From JACVRW01 sp963821275 (GTDB taxonomy: Bacteria > Actinomycetota > Thermoleophilia > Solirubrobacterales > Thermoleophilaceae): a stretch of 64,000 nucleotides of DNA. Under the pieces are notes generated by a model. It did no database searches. It was given only the letters and a program-made list of their open reading frames with translations, and was not told the origin of the DNA. The stretch is from contig CAWGDF010000011.1 in NCBI GenBank assembly GCA_963821275.1, forward strand, positions 558,001 to 622,000, given 5' to 3'. Below, one piece after another: positions 24,988 to 33,306 of the stretch. Position numbers and translations under genes: made by a program. Each line of letters begins with the position of its first letter. Position 1 is the first letter of the stretch.

Positions 24988-25840
24988 TCGCCCCGTCTCG
25001 CACTGCCTGCTCGACCTGGCCCCCCCGGACATCGACTGGTTCCGCGAGCGCTCGGACATCGTGCTGGTCCCGATCGGCTCCTGCGAGCAGCACGGGGCGC
25101 ACCTGCCGCTGGGCACGGACACCATCACCGCGCTGGAGGTGGCCCGGCGGGCGGCCGAGAAGGCCGACGTGCCCTACACGCCCCCGTTCTGGGCCGGGTA
25201 CTCGCCGCAGCACATGCGCGAGCCCGAGTCCTCGGTGGGCACGATAACGCTGCGAGCAGCGACCCTGAACGAGGCCCTCTACGACGTGGCCCGCTCGCTG
25301 ATCCACCACGGCTGGAACAAGCTCGTGTTCGTCAACGGGCACGGCTCCAACACCAAGGTGCTCGACCCGCTGCTGCGCCGGATCAAGTACACGACCGGCG
25401 CGTTCGTCGCTCTCTACAAGCCCTACGCCGAGCGCTACATCGGCATGCTCGACGGGCTGCTCGAGAACCCGCCCGACGAGACGCCCGGCTGGCACGCCTC
25501 GGAGCTCGAGACGTCCCAGGTGCTGGCCCACAACGAGCGCCTGGTGCACATGGAGCGGGCCGCCGACGACCGCGCCCGGGCGCCCGAATGGCTGCCCGAC
25601 TCGTTCCTCAAGCAGGACGGCGCGCCCGACGTGGAGTTCCAGGGCTACCAGTACTTCGTCTTCCCGATGGATCACGCGGAGTTCTCCGAGACCGGCGTGA
25701 TCGGCAACCCGATGCGGGCCAACGCGGACAAGGGCAACGAGGCGCTCGATCGGTTCGCGGCCCATCTGGTCGCCGCCATCGACGAGTTCCGCCCGCTCGA
25801 GGTGCAGGTGACCCGGCGGGCGTTCGAGGACCGCGTTTGA
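24980..25840 (+). CDS. Creatininase-family amidohydrolase
   Basis: A 286-residue metal-dependent hydrolase of the creatinine amidohydrolase family. Metal and catalytic motifs are visible: GSCEQHGAHLPLGTD (Glu36, His38, Asp47), VNGHGSN (His121) and HASELETS (His172, Glu175, Glu177). Members open cyclic amides or act in cofactor pathways; many of those in sugar clusters have unknown lactam- or lactone-like substrates. ATG 24980 overlaps the upstream gene by 8 nt and was chosen over an earlier in-frame ATG because it matches the family start. Its stop overlaps the DeoR start as TTGA. Confidence 0.9.
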   Translation: MPDRPVSHCLLDLAPPDIDWFRERSDIVLVPIGSCEQHGAHLPLGTDTITALEVARRAAEKADVPYTPPFWAGYSPQHMREPESSVGTITLRAATLNEALYDVARSLIHHGWNKLVFVNGHGSNTKVLDPLLRRIKYTTGAFVALYKPYAERYIGMLDGLLENPPDETPGWHASELETSQVLAHNERLVHMERAADDRARAPEWLPDSFLKQDGAPDVEFQGYQYFVFPMDHAEFSETGVIGNPMRANADKGNEALDRFAAHLVAAIDEFRPLEVQVTRRAFEDRV

Positions 25841-26643
25841 CGCCGACAGTCCCCCCCGCGCTGCGCCGGTCGCAGATCCTGGAGCGCATCCGGCGCGACG
25901 GCGGCGTGACCGTCGCCGAGCTGGCCAGCGACCACGGGGTCTCCACGATCACCGTGCATCGCGACCTGGCCGAGCTGGCCGCGGACGGCCTGATCGAGCG
26001 GGTGCACGGCGGTGCTCGCGCCCTCGACGGCGGCGACGACCGCGAGCGGATCGAGACGGCCTGGGATAAGCGGGTCCGGCAAGCCGGTGAGGCCAAGGCC
26101 GAGATGGCCGAGCACGCAGCCCGCCTCGTGGAGGACAACTCGACGATCTTCCTGGACTCGTCGTCCACCTGCCTGGCTCTGGCCCAGCGGCTGGCGGCCG
26201 AGCCGCCGGGCACGATCTCGCTGGTCACCAACTCGCCGGCCATTGCCTTCCAGCTGACCGCCGAGCCGATCCACGTGATCGTCGCCCCCGGCGAGGTGGA
26301 CCAGCAGCTGCGGCTGATCGGCGGGCGCTGGACGGCCGAGTTCCTGACCCAGCTGAACCTGGACATCGCCTTCATCTCGGCGGCCGGGTTCACGCTCGAG
26401 CAGGGGCTCACCACCTCGCGCCGGCCACTCGCCGACGTGGTCAACACCGCCCGCTCGGTGGCCCGGCGGACGGTGGCGCTGGTCGACTCGACGAAGTTCG
26501 GGCGGGCGTCGCTCGTGACCATGGCCCGTCCCGAGGAGGTGGACCTGATGATCGTCGACCACGGCCTGTCGACCGACGCGCTCGCGACCTACCGCAGGGC
26601 CGGAGTGCGGATCGAGCAGGCCGGCCCCCCACCCACGACCTGA
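25837..26643 (+). CDS. DeoR/GlpR-family transcriptional repressor
   Basis: A 268-residue regulator with an N-terminal winged helix-turn-helix (about residues 8-60; RRSQILERIRRDGGVTVAEL, then STITVHRDLAELAADG) and a C-terminal DeoR sensor domain (about 80-255) of the ribose-isomerase-like fold. It has FLDSSSTCLALAQRL and VDSTKFGR typical of the phosphosugar-binding site. By family knowledge it probably represses the surrounding catabolic genes until a phosphorylated sugar intermediate appears. It lies mid-operon, its TTG start overlapping the creatininase stop. Candidate targets are the promoter region at 21252-21335 and the xylA/xylB divergent promoter. Confidence 0.88.
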   Translation: MTPTVPPALRRSQILERIRRDGGVTVAELASDHGVSTITVHRDLAELAADGLIERVHGGARALDGGDDRERIETAWDKRVRQAGEAKAEMAEHAARLVEDNSTIFLDSSSTCLALAQRLAAEPPGTISLVTNSPAIAFQLTAEPIHVIVAPGEVDQQLRLIGGRWTAEFLTQLNLDIAFISAAGFTLEQGLTTSRRPLADVVNTARSVARRTVALVDSTKFGRASLVTMARPEEVDLMIVDHGLSTDALATYRRAGVRIEQAGPPPTT

Positions 26644-26655
26644 GGAAGGACTTCG

Positions 26656-27657
26656 ATGGCACGACCCGTGACGTTGTTCACCGGACAGTGGGCCGACCTG
26701 GCCCTGGAGGAGCTCGCCGACAAGTGCGGCGGCTGGGGCTTCGACGGCCTCGAGCTGGCCTGCTGGGGCGACCACTTCGAGGTCGACGAGGCGCTCGCCG
26801 ACGAGGGCTACTGCCGCGCCAAGCGCGAGCTGCTGGAGCGCCACGGCCTGGACTGCTGGGCGATCGGCACGCACCTCGTCGGACAGGCCGTGTGCGACCC
26901 GATCGACGAGCGCCACCAGGGCGTGCTGCCCGAGGACGTGTGGGGCGACGGGGATCCGGAAGGCGTGCGGCAGCGCGCCGCCGAGAAGATGAAGGACACC
27001 GCACGCGCGGCGGCGCGGCTGGGCGTCGGTGTGGTCACGGGCTTCACCGGCTCACCGGTTTGGCACATGCTCTACTCGTTCCCGCCCAACGACTTCGAGG
27101 CGATCGAGCGCGGCTACGAGGAGTTCGCCCAGCGCTGGGGACCGATCATCGACGTGTTCGACGCCGAGGGCGTTCGCTTCGGTCTCGAGGTACATCCCAC
27201 CGAGATCGCCTACGACTTCGTGACCACGCGCAAGACGCTCGACGCGATCGACCATCGCGAGGGCTTCGGGATCAACTTCGACCCGTCGCACTTCGCGCAT
27301 CAGTTCCTCGACTCGGCGGCGTTCGTGGAGGAGTTCGGGGACCGCATCTACCACGCGCACGTGAAGGACAGCAAGAAGCGCCTGGACGGCCGCCGCTCGA
27401 TTCTCGGCTCGCACATCGACTTCGGCGAAGCGGAGCGCGGCTGGACCTTCGTCTCGCCTGGCCACGGCGACGTGGACTTCGAGGACGTCTTCCGTGCGCT
27501 GAACCGGATCGGCTACACGGGGCCGCTTTCGATCGAGTGGGAGGACTCGGGCATGGATCGCGACTGGGGGGCGCCGGACGCGCTCCAGTTCGTGCGCCGC
27601 ACCGACTTCTCCCCCTCTTCGGTGGCCTTCGATGCCGCCTTTTCGCGGGAGGGCTGA
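26656..27657 (+). CDS. Sugar phosphate isomerase/epimerase-family TIM barrel, second copy
   Basis: A 333-residue TIM barrel of the same superfamily as the gene at 22835 but clearly divergent. Expected metal ligands: Glu in GLEVHPTEIAYD, Asp in NFDPSHFAHQ, His in YHAHVKDSKK, and Glu in SIEWEDSGM. The N-terminus begins with VTLFTGQWADLALEELA. Homologues commonly sit beside Gfo/Idh/MocA dehydrogenases in inositol- and sugar-degrading clusters, and such a gene follows here after 3 nt. An AGGAAGG ribosome site precedes ATG 26656. Confidence 0.9.
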   Translation: MARPVTLFTGQWADLALEELADKCGGWGFDGLELACWGDHFEVDEALADEGYCRAKRELLERHGLDCWAIGTHLVGQAVCDPIDERHQGVLPEDVWGDGDPEGVRQRAAEKMKDTARAAARLGVGVVTGFTGSPVWHMLYSFPPNDFEAIERGYEEFAQRWGPIIDVFDAEGVRFGLEVHPTEIAYDFVTTRKTLDAIDHREGFGINFDPSHFAHQFLDSAAFVEEFGDRIYHAHVKDSKKRLDGRRSILGSHIDFGEAERGWTFVSPGHGDVDFEDVFRALNRIGYTGPLSIEWEDSGMDRDWGAPDALQFVRRTDFSPSSVAFDAAFSREG

Positions 27658-27660
27658 GCG

Positions 27661-28830
27661 ATGGCCGAGGAGAAGGTCGGCTTCGTCACGATGGGCCAGG
27701 CGGGGGCCGCAGCCGACGTGGAGACGATCGGCGTGGGCATGCTCGGCTACGCCTTCATGGGCAAGGCCCATTCGAACGCCTACAAGACGCTCCCGTACAT
27801 GGCCTTCCCGCCGCCGTACCTGCCCGAGCTGGTGGCCATCGCCGGCCGCAACGAGGAGGCCGTGGCCGAGGCCGCCGGCCGCTACGGGTTCGAGGGCTAC
27901 GTGACGGACTGGAAACAGCTGGTGGAGGACGACCGCATCCAGCTGTTCGACAACTCGGGCCCGAACAACCTGCACGCGGAGCCGTCCATCGCCGCCGCCG
28001 AGGCCGGCAAGCACGTGATCTGCGAGAAGCCGCTGGGGCGCAACGCCGACGAGGCCTACGAGACCTGGCGCCGCGTGGAGGCCGCCGGGGTCAAGCACCT
28101 GTGCGCGTTCAACTACCGCTTCGTCCCGGCGGTGCGGCTCGCGCGCCAGATCATCGAGGCCGGCGATCTGGGCCAGATCACCCACTTCCGCGGTGCCTAC
28201 CTGCAGGAGTGGGGGGCGGTCGACGACGAGGTCTGGCGCTTCGACAAGGCGCTTGCGGGCTCCGGAGCGCTCGGCGACCTGGGCGCGCACGTGATCGACC
28301 TGGCGCGCTACCTCGTCGGCGAAATCGAGTCGGTCGCGGGCACCACGGCGACCTTCAAGCCGGGGCGGGGGGTCGACGACGCGGTCGAGTCAGTCGTTAC
28401 CTTCGACAACGGCGCGGTCGGGACGATCGAGGCCACGCGCTTCGCGAGCGGGCGCAAGAACGCCTTCACGTGGGAGATCAACGGCACCGATGGGTCCATC
28501 GCCTTCGACCTGGAGCGGTTGAACGAGCTGCAGGTGCACGTCGGGGGATCCTCGCCCGGGGAATCCGCCCAGGGCTTCCGCACGGTGCTGGTCTCGGAGG
28601 CCGACCATCCCTTCTGGGAGTGGTGGTGGCCGCACGGCCACATCATCGGCTGGGAGCACACCTTCGTGCACGAGATCCATCACCTGCTGACCGCGATCCG
28701 CGACGACACCGACGTGGCGCCCGACGGCGCCACCTTCGAGGACGGCTACCGCTGCGCCGAGGTGTGCGACGCGGTGCTGCGCTCGGCGGAGTCGGGGTCG
28801 CGGGAGGAGATGGAGTACCGGGGCGCTTAA
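27661..28830 (+). CDS. Gfo/Idh/MocA-family oxidoreductase
   Basis: A 389-residue NAD(P)-dependent sugar or cyclitol dehydrogenase. The nucleotide-binding fold begins with IGVGMLGYAFMGKAHSNAY (about residue 22), is preceded by about 20 extra residues, and contains the hallmark catalytic lysine in CEKPLGRNA. The C-terminal substrate domain includes GSGALGDLGAHVIDLARY, where the His is the usual active-site residue. It oxidises or reduces a ring hydroxyl of inositol, a hexose or a sugar acid. It starts 3 nt after the isomerase gene and is the last gene of the unit. The 55-bp near-palindrome at 28865 follows. Confidence 0.92.
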   Translation: MAEEKVGFVTMGQAGAAADVETIGVGMLGYAFMGKAHSNAYKTLPYMAFPPPYLPELVAIAGRNEEAVAEAAGRYGFEGYVTDWKQLVEDDRIQLFDNSGPNNLHAEPSIAAAEAGKHVICEKPLGRNADEAYETWRRVEAAGVKHLCAFNYRFVPAVRLARQIIEAGDLGQITHFRGAYLQEWGAVDDEVWRFDKALAGSGALGDLGAHVIDLARYLVGEIESVAGTTATFKPGRGVDDAVESVVTFDNGAVGTIEATRFASGRKNAFTWEINGTDGSIAFDLERLNELQVHVGGSSPGESAQGFRTVLVSEADHPFWEWWWPHGHIIGWEHTFVHEIHHLLTAIRDDTDVAPDGATFEDGYRCAEVCDAVLRSAESGSREEMEYRGA

Positions 28831-28864
28831 GGGCCGAGCCCCACCTTGGTTCGGCGCTGGGTGA

Positions 28865-28919
28865 GGGGGTTTGGTGCTTTTGTTGCCATATAGGACACCA
28901 AGGAACCAAGCCCCCCTCC
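28865..28919. repeat. Near-palindromic 55-bp element, copy 2
   Basis: Arms GGGGGTTTGGT and ACCAAGCCCCC surround a core with TTGCCATATAGGAC. The reverse complement of the copy at 12840-12894 has TTGCCCTATAGGAC at the same place. As in copy 1, an inner CACCAA competes with the outer arm for pairing. It lies between the convergent dehydrogenase and xylA genes, so it may terminate both. Confidence 0.7.
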
Positions 28920-28995
28920 TGCGGCCCGCGCTCCGCCACCCCGCCGGCCACGCGGCTGAGGCTGTGCCGGCGAACGTCGCGCGCGTCGGCGGGTC

Positions 28996-30186
28996 TCAAC
29001 GAAGCCCGAGCAGCAGGTCGATCACGAGCTGATCGAGCCGCTCGTTGCGACAGGCGCGCGAGCCGAGCGCATCGAGGTCATGCTGCTCGGCCAGGAGAGC
29101 GTCGACGGCGTCCCGCGAGTACGGCTCGGTGGTGGGCTGGGCCAGCTGCCCGACCTTGGTCTCCTCGAGCGCCGCCTGGATCTCGGCGTCCTCGTCGAAG
29201 CGCCGGGCCTTGTCCGCAAGCGCGAGATAGGTGCGCATGCAGCCCGAGGCGAAGTCCCACACGCCGTCTGCGTTCTCCACCCGCAGGGGTCGCGCGTCGA
29301 AGTGGCGCGGGCCGTCGTAACCCGCGTCCTCGAGCAGCTTGACCACGAAGAAAGCGTCCTTGAGGCCCACGGCGCCGAAGCGGAAGTCCTGGTCGTAGCG
29401 GCCGACCCGCTGGGCGTTGAGGTCGATGTGGAAGAGCTTGCCGGCCCACAGCGCCTGGGCCACCGCGTGCTGGAAGCTGAGCCCGGCCATCGTCTCGTGA
29501 GCCAGCTCGGGGTTCACTCCCACCATCTCCGGGTGCTGCAGCCGCTCGATGAAGGCCAGCGCGTGGCCGACCGTCGGGAGGAAGATGTCGCCGCGCGGCT
29601 CGTTGGGCTTCGGCTCGATCGCGAAGCGCATGTCGTGCCCGCCCGCGCGGACGTGCTCGCAGAGGAAGTCGATCGCCTCGCGGTAGCGCTCGAGGGCGTC
29701 GTGCGCCGGCTTGGCGGCGTCCGCCTCGACCCCCTCGCGGCCGCCCCAGAAGACGAAGATCGGCGCTCCCAGCTCGAGGCCGAGATCGATCGCCCTCAGC
29801 GTTTTCTGGATGGCGAAGCGGCGCACCTCGCGGTCGTTGGCGGTGAACGCTCCGTCTTTGAAAACCGGGTGGAAGAAGAGGTTGCTGGTGGCCATCGTGA
29901 CCTGCATGCCGGTCTCGGCGAGCGCGCGCCGGAAGCGCTCCTTGGCCTGGCGGGCCTCGTCCTCGGTCGCGTCCAGCGGCACCAGGTCGTTGTCGTGGAA
30001 GCACACCCCGTGGGCCCCCAGGTCAGCCAGGCGGCGCACGGTCTCGGGCGGGTCGAAGCCGGGTCGGGTGGGGTCGCCGAAGGGGTCGTTGCCCCGGTGT
30101 CCCACCGTCCAGAGGCCGAAGGTGAAGCGGTGCTCGGGCCGGGGGACGAGGGCCGAATCGTCGGAAGGTGCCGTCTGGGTCGCCAT
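28996..30186 (-). CDS. xylA: Xylose isomerase
   Basis: Interconverts D-xylose and D-xylulose in the cytoplasm using two divalent metals. At 396 residues it is the short, actinobacterial class I form. Visible motifs: FTFGLWTVGHRGNDPFGD, the catalytic His64 in CFHDNDLVPLD, VFWGGREG, metal-site Glu in AIEPKPNEPRGD, GVNPELAHETMAG, and the second metal site in LFHIDLNAQRVGRYDQD. ATG 30186 has a TACGTT hexamer 6 nt upstream and no ribosome site. It diverges from the xylulokinase gene with only 18 nt between start codons, so the pair is probably co-regulated. Confidence 0.96.
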   Translation of the reverse strand: MATQTAPSDDSALVPRPEHRFTFGLWTVGHRGNDPFGDPTRPGFDPPETVRRLADLGAHGVCFHDNDLVPLDATEDEARQAKERFRRALAETGMQVTMATSNLFFHPVFKDGAFTANDREVRRFAIQKTLRAIDLGLELGAPIFVFWGGREGVEADAAKPAHDALERYREAIDFLCEHVRAGGHDMRFAIEPKPNEPRGDIFLPTVGHALAFIERLQHPEMVGVNPELAHETMAGLSFQHAVAQALWAGKLFHIDLNAQRVGRYDQDFRFGAVGLKDAFFVVKLLEDAGYDGPRHFDARPLRVENADGVWDFASGCMRTYLALADKARRFDEDAEIQAALEETKVGQLAQPTTEPYSRDAVDALLAEQHDLDALGSRACRNERLDQLVIDLLLGLR

Positions 30187-30191
30187 CGCCG

Positions 30192-30198
30192 TAACGTA
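30192..30198. promoter_or_regulatory. Overlapping divergent -10 hexamers of xylA and xylB
   Basis: Plus-strand TAACGT (30192-30197) lies 7 nt before the xylB GTG. Minus-strand TACGTT (30198-30193) lies 6 nt before the xylA ATG. The two hexamers overlap by five bases, so polymerase can occupy only one direction at a time. Both messages would be leaderless. Confidence 0.5.
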
Positions 30199-30204
30199 AG
30201 TTCG

Positions 30205-31656
30205 GTGAGCCGACAAATCAACCTGGTGGCGGGCGTCGACTGCTCCACGCAGGCCACGAAGGTGTTGATCGTGGACGCGGAGACCGGCCGGGTGGTGTCG
30301 AGCGGTCGGGCCCCGCACGAGGTGACCGGCAGCGACGGCGCCCGCGAGACGGACCCGGAGCAGTGGTGGAACGCGCTGCGCGCGGCGCTGGCCCAGTCCG
30401 GCCGCGCCGGCGAGGTGGGCGCCATCGCGATCGCCGGCCAGCAGCACGGGCTGGTGACGCTCGACGGGGGCGGCCGCCCGTTGCGCCCCGCCATCCTCTG
30501 GAACGACACCCGGTCGGCCCCCGAGGCCCGCGAGCTGACCGAGGCGCTCGGCGGCCCGGAGTCTTGGGCGGAGCGGATCGGGCTGGTGCCCGTGCCCTCG
30601 TTCACCGCCACGCGCTGGGCCTGGCTGCGCCGGAACGAGCCGGAGGCGGCGGCGGCCGCGCAGGCGGTGCGCCTCCCACACGACTTCCTGACCGAGCGGC
30701 TCTGCGGCCGCGCCGTTACGGACCGGGGCGACGCCTCCGGTACCGCCTGGTGGTCCACGCGCGACGAGGACTACGCCGCCGACGTGCTCGAGCGGATCGA
30801 GCTCGAACCCGGGCTGCTGCCGGAGGTGCTCGGCCCGCGCGAGCCGGCGGGGAAGCTGGCCGGGCCGGCGGCGCGAGAGCTGGGGCTTCCCGAGGGCGCG
30901 CTCGTGGGCCCGGGGACGGGGGACAACGCAGGCGCGGCGCTGGGCCTCGGCCTGGCGCCGGGCGAGCCGGTGATCAGCCTGGGCACGTCGGGCACCGCCT
31001 ACGCCGTGATGGACGAGCGGGCCGCCGATCCCAGCGGCACGGTGGCCGGCTTCGCCGACGCCAGCGGCCGCTTCCTGCCGCTGGCGGCCACGCTGAACGC
31101 CACGCTCGCGGTCGACCGGGTGGCGGCGTGGCTCGGCCTCGATCGCGACGCCGCCGCCGACAGCACCGACGTGGTGGTGCTCCCCTACCTGGACGGCGAG
31201 CGCACTCCCAACCTGCCGAACGCGGCCGGCATGGTGGCCGGCCTGCGCCACGCCACCAGCCGTGAGGAGATCCTGCTCGCCGCCTACGAGGGCGCGGCCG
31301 CCTCGCTGGTCGAGGCCCTCGAGCGTATAGCCGGCCAGGGCTCCGGCCTCGACCCCGGAGCGCCGCTGGTGCTCATCGGGGGCGGCGCCCGCGGACCGGC
31401 CTGGCAACGCGTGGTGGCCCGCATCTCCGGCCGCGCAGTCCAGGTGCCCGACGCCGACGAGCTGGTAGCTCTGGGAGCGGCCGCTCAGGCCGTCGGCTGC
31501 GTCTCCGGCGAGCCGCCCGAGGAGGTGGCGCGCCGCTGGGGTACGCGGCGCGGGGCGACGATCGACCCCCCGCCCGCTCGCGACGCGGCGACCCTGGACC
31601 GGATCAGGGCCGTGCGCGAGGCGACGCTCGCCCTCCACGAGGGCGACGCTGGGTAG
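30205..31656 (+). CDS. xylB: Xylulokinase
   Basis: Phosphorylates D-xylulose to xylulose 5-phosphate for the pentose phosphate pathway. The 483-residue FGGY kinase has the N-terminal phosphate loop GVDCSTQATKV, substrate region IAGQQHGLVTLD with the ILWNDTRS motif, catalytic Asp in GPGTGDNAGAALGLG, and the C-terminal ATP-site IGGGARGPAWQR. GTG 30205 is set by the divergent promoter; the frame is open well upstream but that part overlaps xylA. It converges on the MFS gene with a 13-nt gap. The pairing with xylA makes the assignment secure. Confidence 0.94.
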   Translation: MSRQINLVAGVDCSTQATKVLIVDAETGRVVSSGRAPHEVTGSDGARETDPEQWWNALRAALAQSGRAGEVGAIAIAGQQHGLVTLDGGGRPLRPAILWNDTRSAPEARELTEALGGPESWAERIGLVPVPSFTATRWAWLRRNEPEAAAAAQAVRLPHDFLTERLCGRAVTDRGDASGTAWWSTRDEDYAADVLERIELEPGLLPEVLGPREPAGKLAGPAARELGLPEGALVGPGTGDNAGAALGLGLAPGEPVISLGTSGTAYAVMDERAADPSGTVAGFADASGRFLPLAATLNATLAVDRVAAWLGLDRDAAADSTDVVVLPYLDGERTPNLPNAAGMVAGLRHATSREEILLAAYEGAAASLVEALERIAGQGSGLDPGAPLVLIGGGARGPAWQRVVARISGRAVQVPDADELVALGAAAQAVGCVSGEPPEEVARRWGTRRGATIDPPPARDAATLDRIRAVREATLALHEGDAG

Positions 31657-31669
31657 AGCGTGTAGGCGG

Positions 31670-33229
31670 CTACCCGCCCGAGGCCGGCTGCGGCGTACGC
31701 CGGCCGCGGGCGCGAAGCAGCGAACCGCCCACGAACAGGACGGACACCACGAGCCCGGCCAGTGCCAGAGCCGCCACCAGCCGAAAGCCCCACTGCATCC
31801 CGGCGGCGAAGGCGTCCCGCACGAGCTCGTCGAGCCTGTCGCCCACGGGGCCCGGGAAGCGGGCGAACAGGGTGGCGGCCGAGTCGGTGCCGGCCAGGGC
31901 GCCGTGGAGGGCGTCGATCTGGTCGTTCGACAGCCTCGTGCCCGCCAGGTCGGACTGGAGCTTGTCCTCGGAGGCGGTGGTGAAGATCGTGGTAGTCAGA
32001 CCCAGGCCGATCGCGCCGCCGGCCACCTGGAACATGTAGACGATGCCACCGGCGAGGCTGGCGCGCGAGGGGTCGAGCGCGGTGACCGCCGTCGTGGTGA
32101 TGGATGAGTAGAACAACCCGACGCCGGTGCCGGTGATGACCATCGCCGGGACGAGGAACCACCAGCCCGAGTCGCGCTCTATCAGCGAGACGAGGAAGGT
32201 GCCGAGTGCCAGGCAGGCCGCGCCCGCGCTGACGATGGTCTTGGCCCCCAGGCGTTCATAGAGCGGGCCCGCGACGAAGGAGACTGCGGCGAAGATGCCC
32301 ATCATCGGCAGCATCGCTGCGCCTGCCTCCAGCGGCGAGTAGCCGAGGATCTTCTGGAAGAACTGGGGCAGGAAGAGCAGCATCGCGAAGAACGTGGCCG
32401 ACATCAGAAGGGTGGCCAGGCAGGCGGCCCGGAACTCGCCGTTGCGCATGACGTCCGGAGGAATGAGGGCGCCCGAGCCGACGCGGCGTTCGATGATCGC
32501 GAACGCCGCCAGCATCACGACGCAGAGCGCGAACAAGCCCAGGATGCGTGCGTCGCTCCACCCCCACTCGGTCACCTGATCGAGCGCGAACAGCAAGGCC
32601 ATGAGCCCCACCGTCAGCGTGGTGACCCCGAGATAGTCGATCCGCTCACGGCCGGTGTCTGCCTTGGACTCGGGAACCGCCCGCCAGGTGACGAAGCAGG
32701 CCAGCGCCGCGACCGGGAGGTTCACCCACAGGATCGCCCGCCAGCTGAACAGCTCGACCAGCGCGCCGCCCAGCAGTGGTCCGGCCGCGTTGCCGAAGCC
32801 GGCTGCGCCGATGATGAGCCCGCCAGCCAGCCCCGCCTTGTCGTCGGGCAGGATGGCGTAGGTCATGCCGAGTACGGCGGGCCACATCATCGCTCCGCCG
32901 ATGCCCATCAGCGCGCGGCAGACGATCAGCCAGAGGTCGTCCTGCGCCACGGCCCCGAGCACCGAGAAGAAGGCGAAGATCGCCGCGCCGACGAAGAAGA
33001 GCAGGCGCCGCCCGAACATGTCCGCGAGCCGGCCGCCGGTCACGATCAGCACGCCGAACACCAGCGCGTAGATGTTGATCACCCACTGGACGCTGGAGAC
33101 GTCGGCGTCGAAGTCCTTCTCGATGTTCGGCAGGGCGACGCTGAGCGCCGTGATGTCGTTGGCGACGACGAACACCGCCATCGCCATCGCCACCAGCGCC
33201 ACCAGCGTGCGGCGGTCCAGGCCGGACAT
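31670..33229 (-). CDS. MFS drug/proton antiporter, DHA2 (EmrB/QacA) family
   Basis: A 519-residue membrane exporter with about 14 predicted transmembrane segments. Motif A-like GGRLADMFGRRLLF lies between segments 2 and 3. ALMGIGGAMMWPAVLGM and GGALVELFSWRAILWVNLP are typical of the 14-TM DHA2 group. It exports hydrophobic or amphiphilic compounds using the proton gradient. TACGGT lies 9 nt before ATG 33229. It is divergent from the large BTAD-STAND regulator, whose own TACGGT box is 48 bp away, which suggests that the regulator controls it. Confidence 0.9.
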   Translation of the reverse strand: MSGLDRRTLVALVAMAMAVFVVANDITALSVALPNIEKDFDADVSSVQWVINIYALVFGVLIVTGGRLADMFGRRLLFFVGAAIFAFFSVLGAVAQDDLWLIVCRALMGIGGAMMWPAVLGMTYAILPDDKAGLAGGLIIGAAGFGNAAGPLLGGALVELFSWRAILWVNLPVAALACFVTWRAVPESKADTGRERIDYLGVTTLTVGLMALLFALDQVTEWGWSDARILGLFALCVVMLAAFAIIERRVGSGALIPPDVMRNGEFRAACLATLLMSATFFAMLLFLPQFFQKILGYSPLEAGAAMLPMMGIFAAVSFVAGPLYERLGAKTIVSAGAACLALGTFLVSLIERDSGWWFLVPAMVITGTGVGLFYSSITTTAVTALDPSRASLAGGIVYMFQVAGGAIGLGLTTTIFTTASEDKLQSDLAGTRLSNDQIDALHGALAGTDSAATLFARFPGPVGDRLDELVRDAFAAGMQWGFRLVAALALAGLVVSVLFVGGSLLRARGRRTPQPASGG

Positions 33230-33238
33230 GCAGGGCCG

Positions 33239-33297
33239 ACCGTAGCGGGCGCGGGGCTCGGATACCAGCGCCGATACCGCCGCAGCGGTGTTACGGT
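33239..33297. promoter_or_regulatory. Divergent promoters of the MFS exporter and the BTAD regulator
   Basis: Identical TACGGT hexamers occur on the minus strand (33244-33239, 9 nt before the MFS ATG) and the plus strand (33292-33297, 9 nt before the regulator GTG). The segment between them contains a direct GATACC repeat (33261-33266 and 33273-33278), a possible regulator site. Confidence 0.45.
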
Positions 33298-33306
33298 GAT
33301 TCGCAG

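Noticed and set aside
26688..29342. A plus-strand frame of 884 codons spanning the isomerase and dehydrogenase genes
   Set aside because: It runs out of phase through two well-supported genes and is Arg/Gly-rich without motifs.
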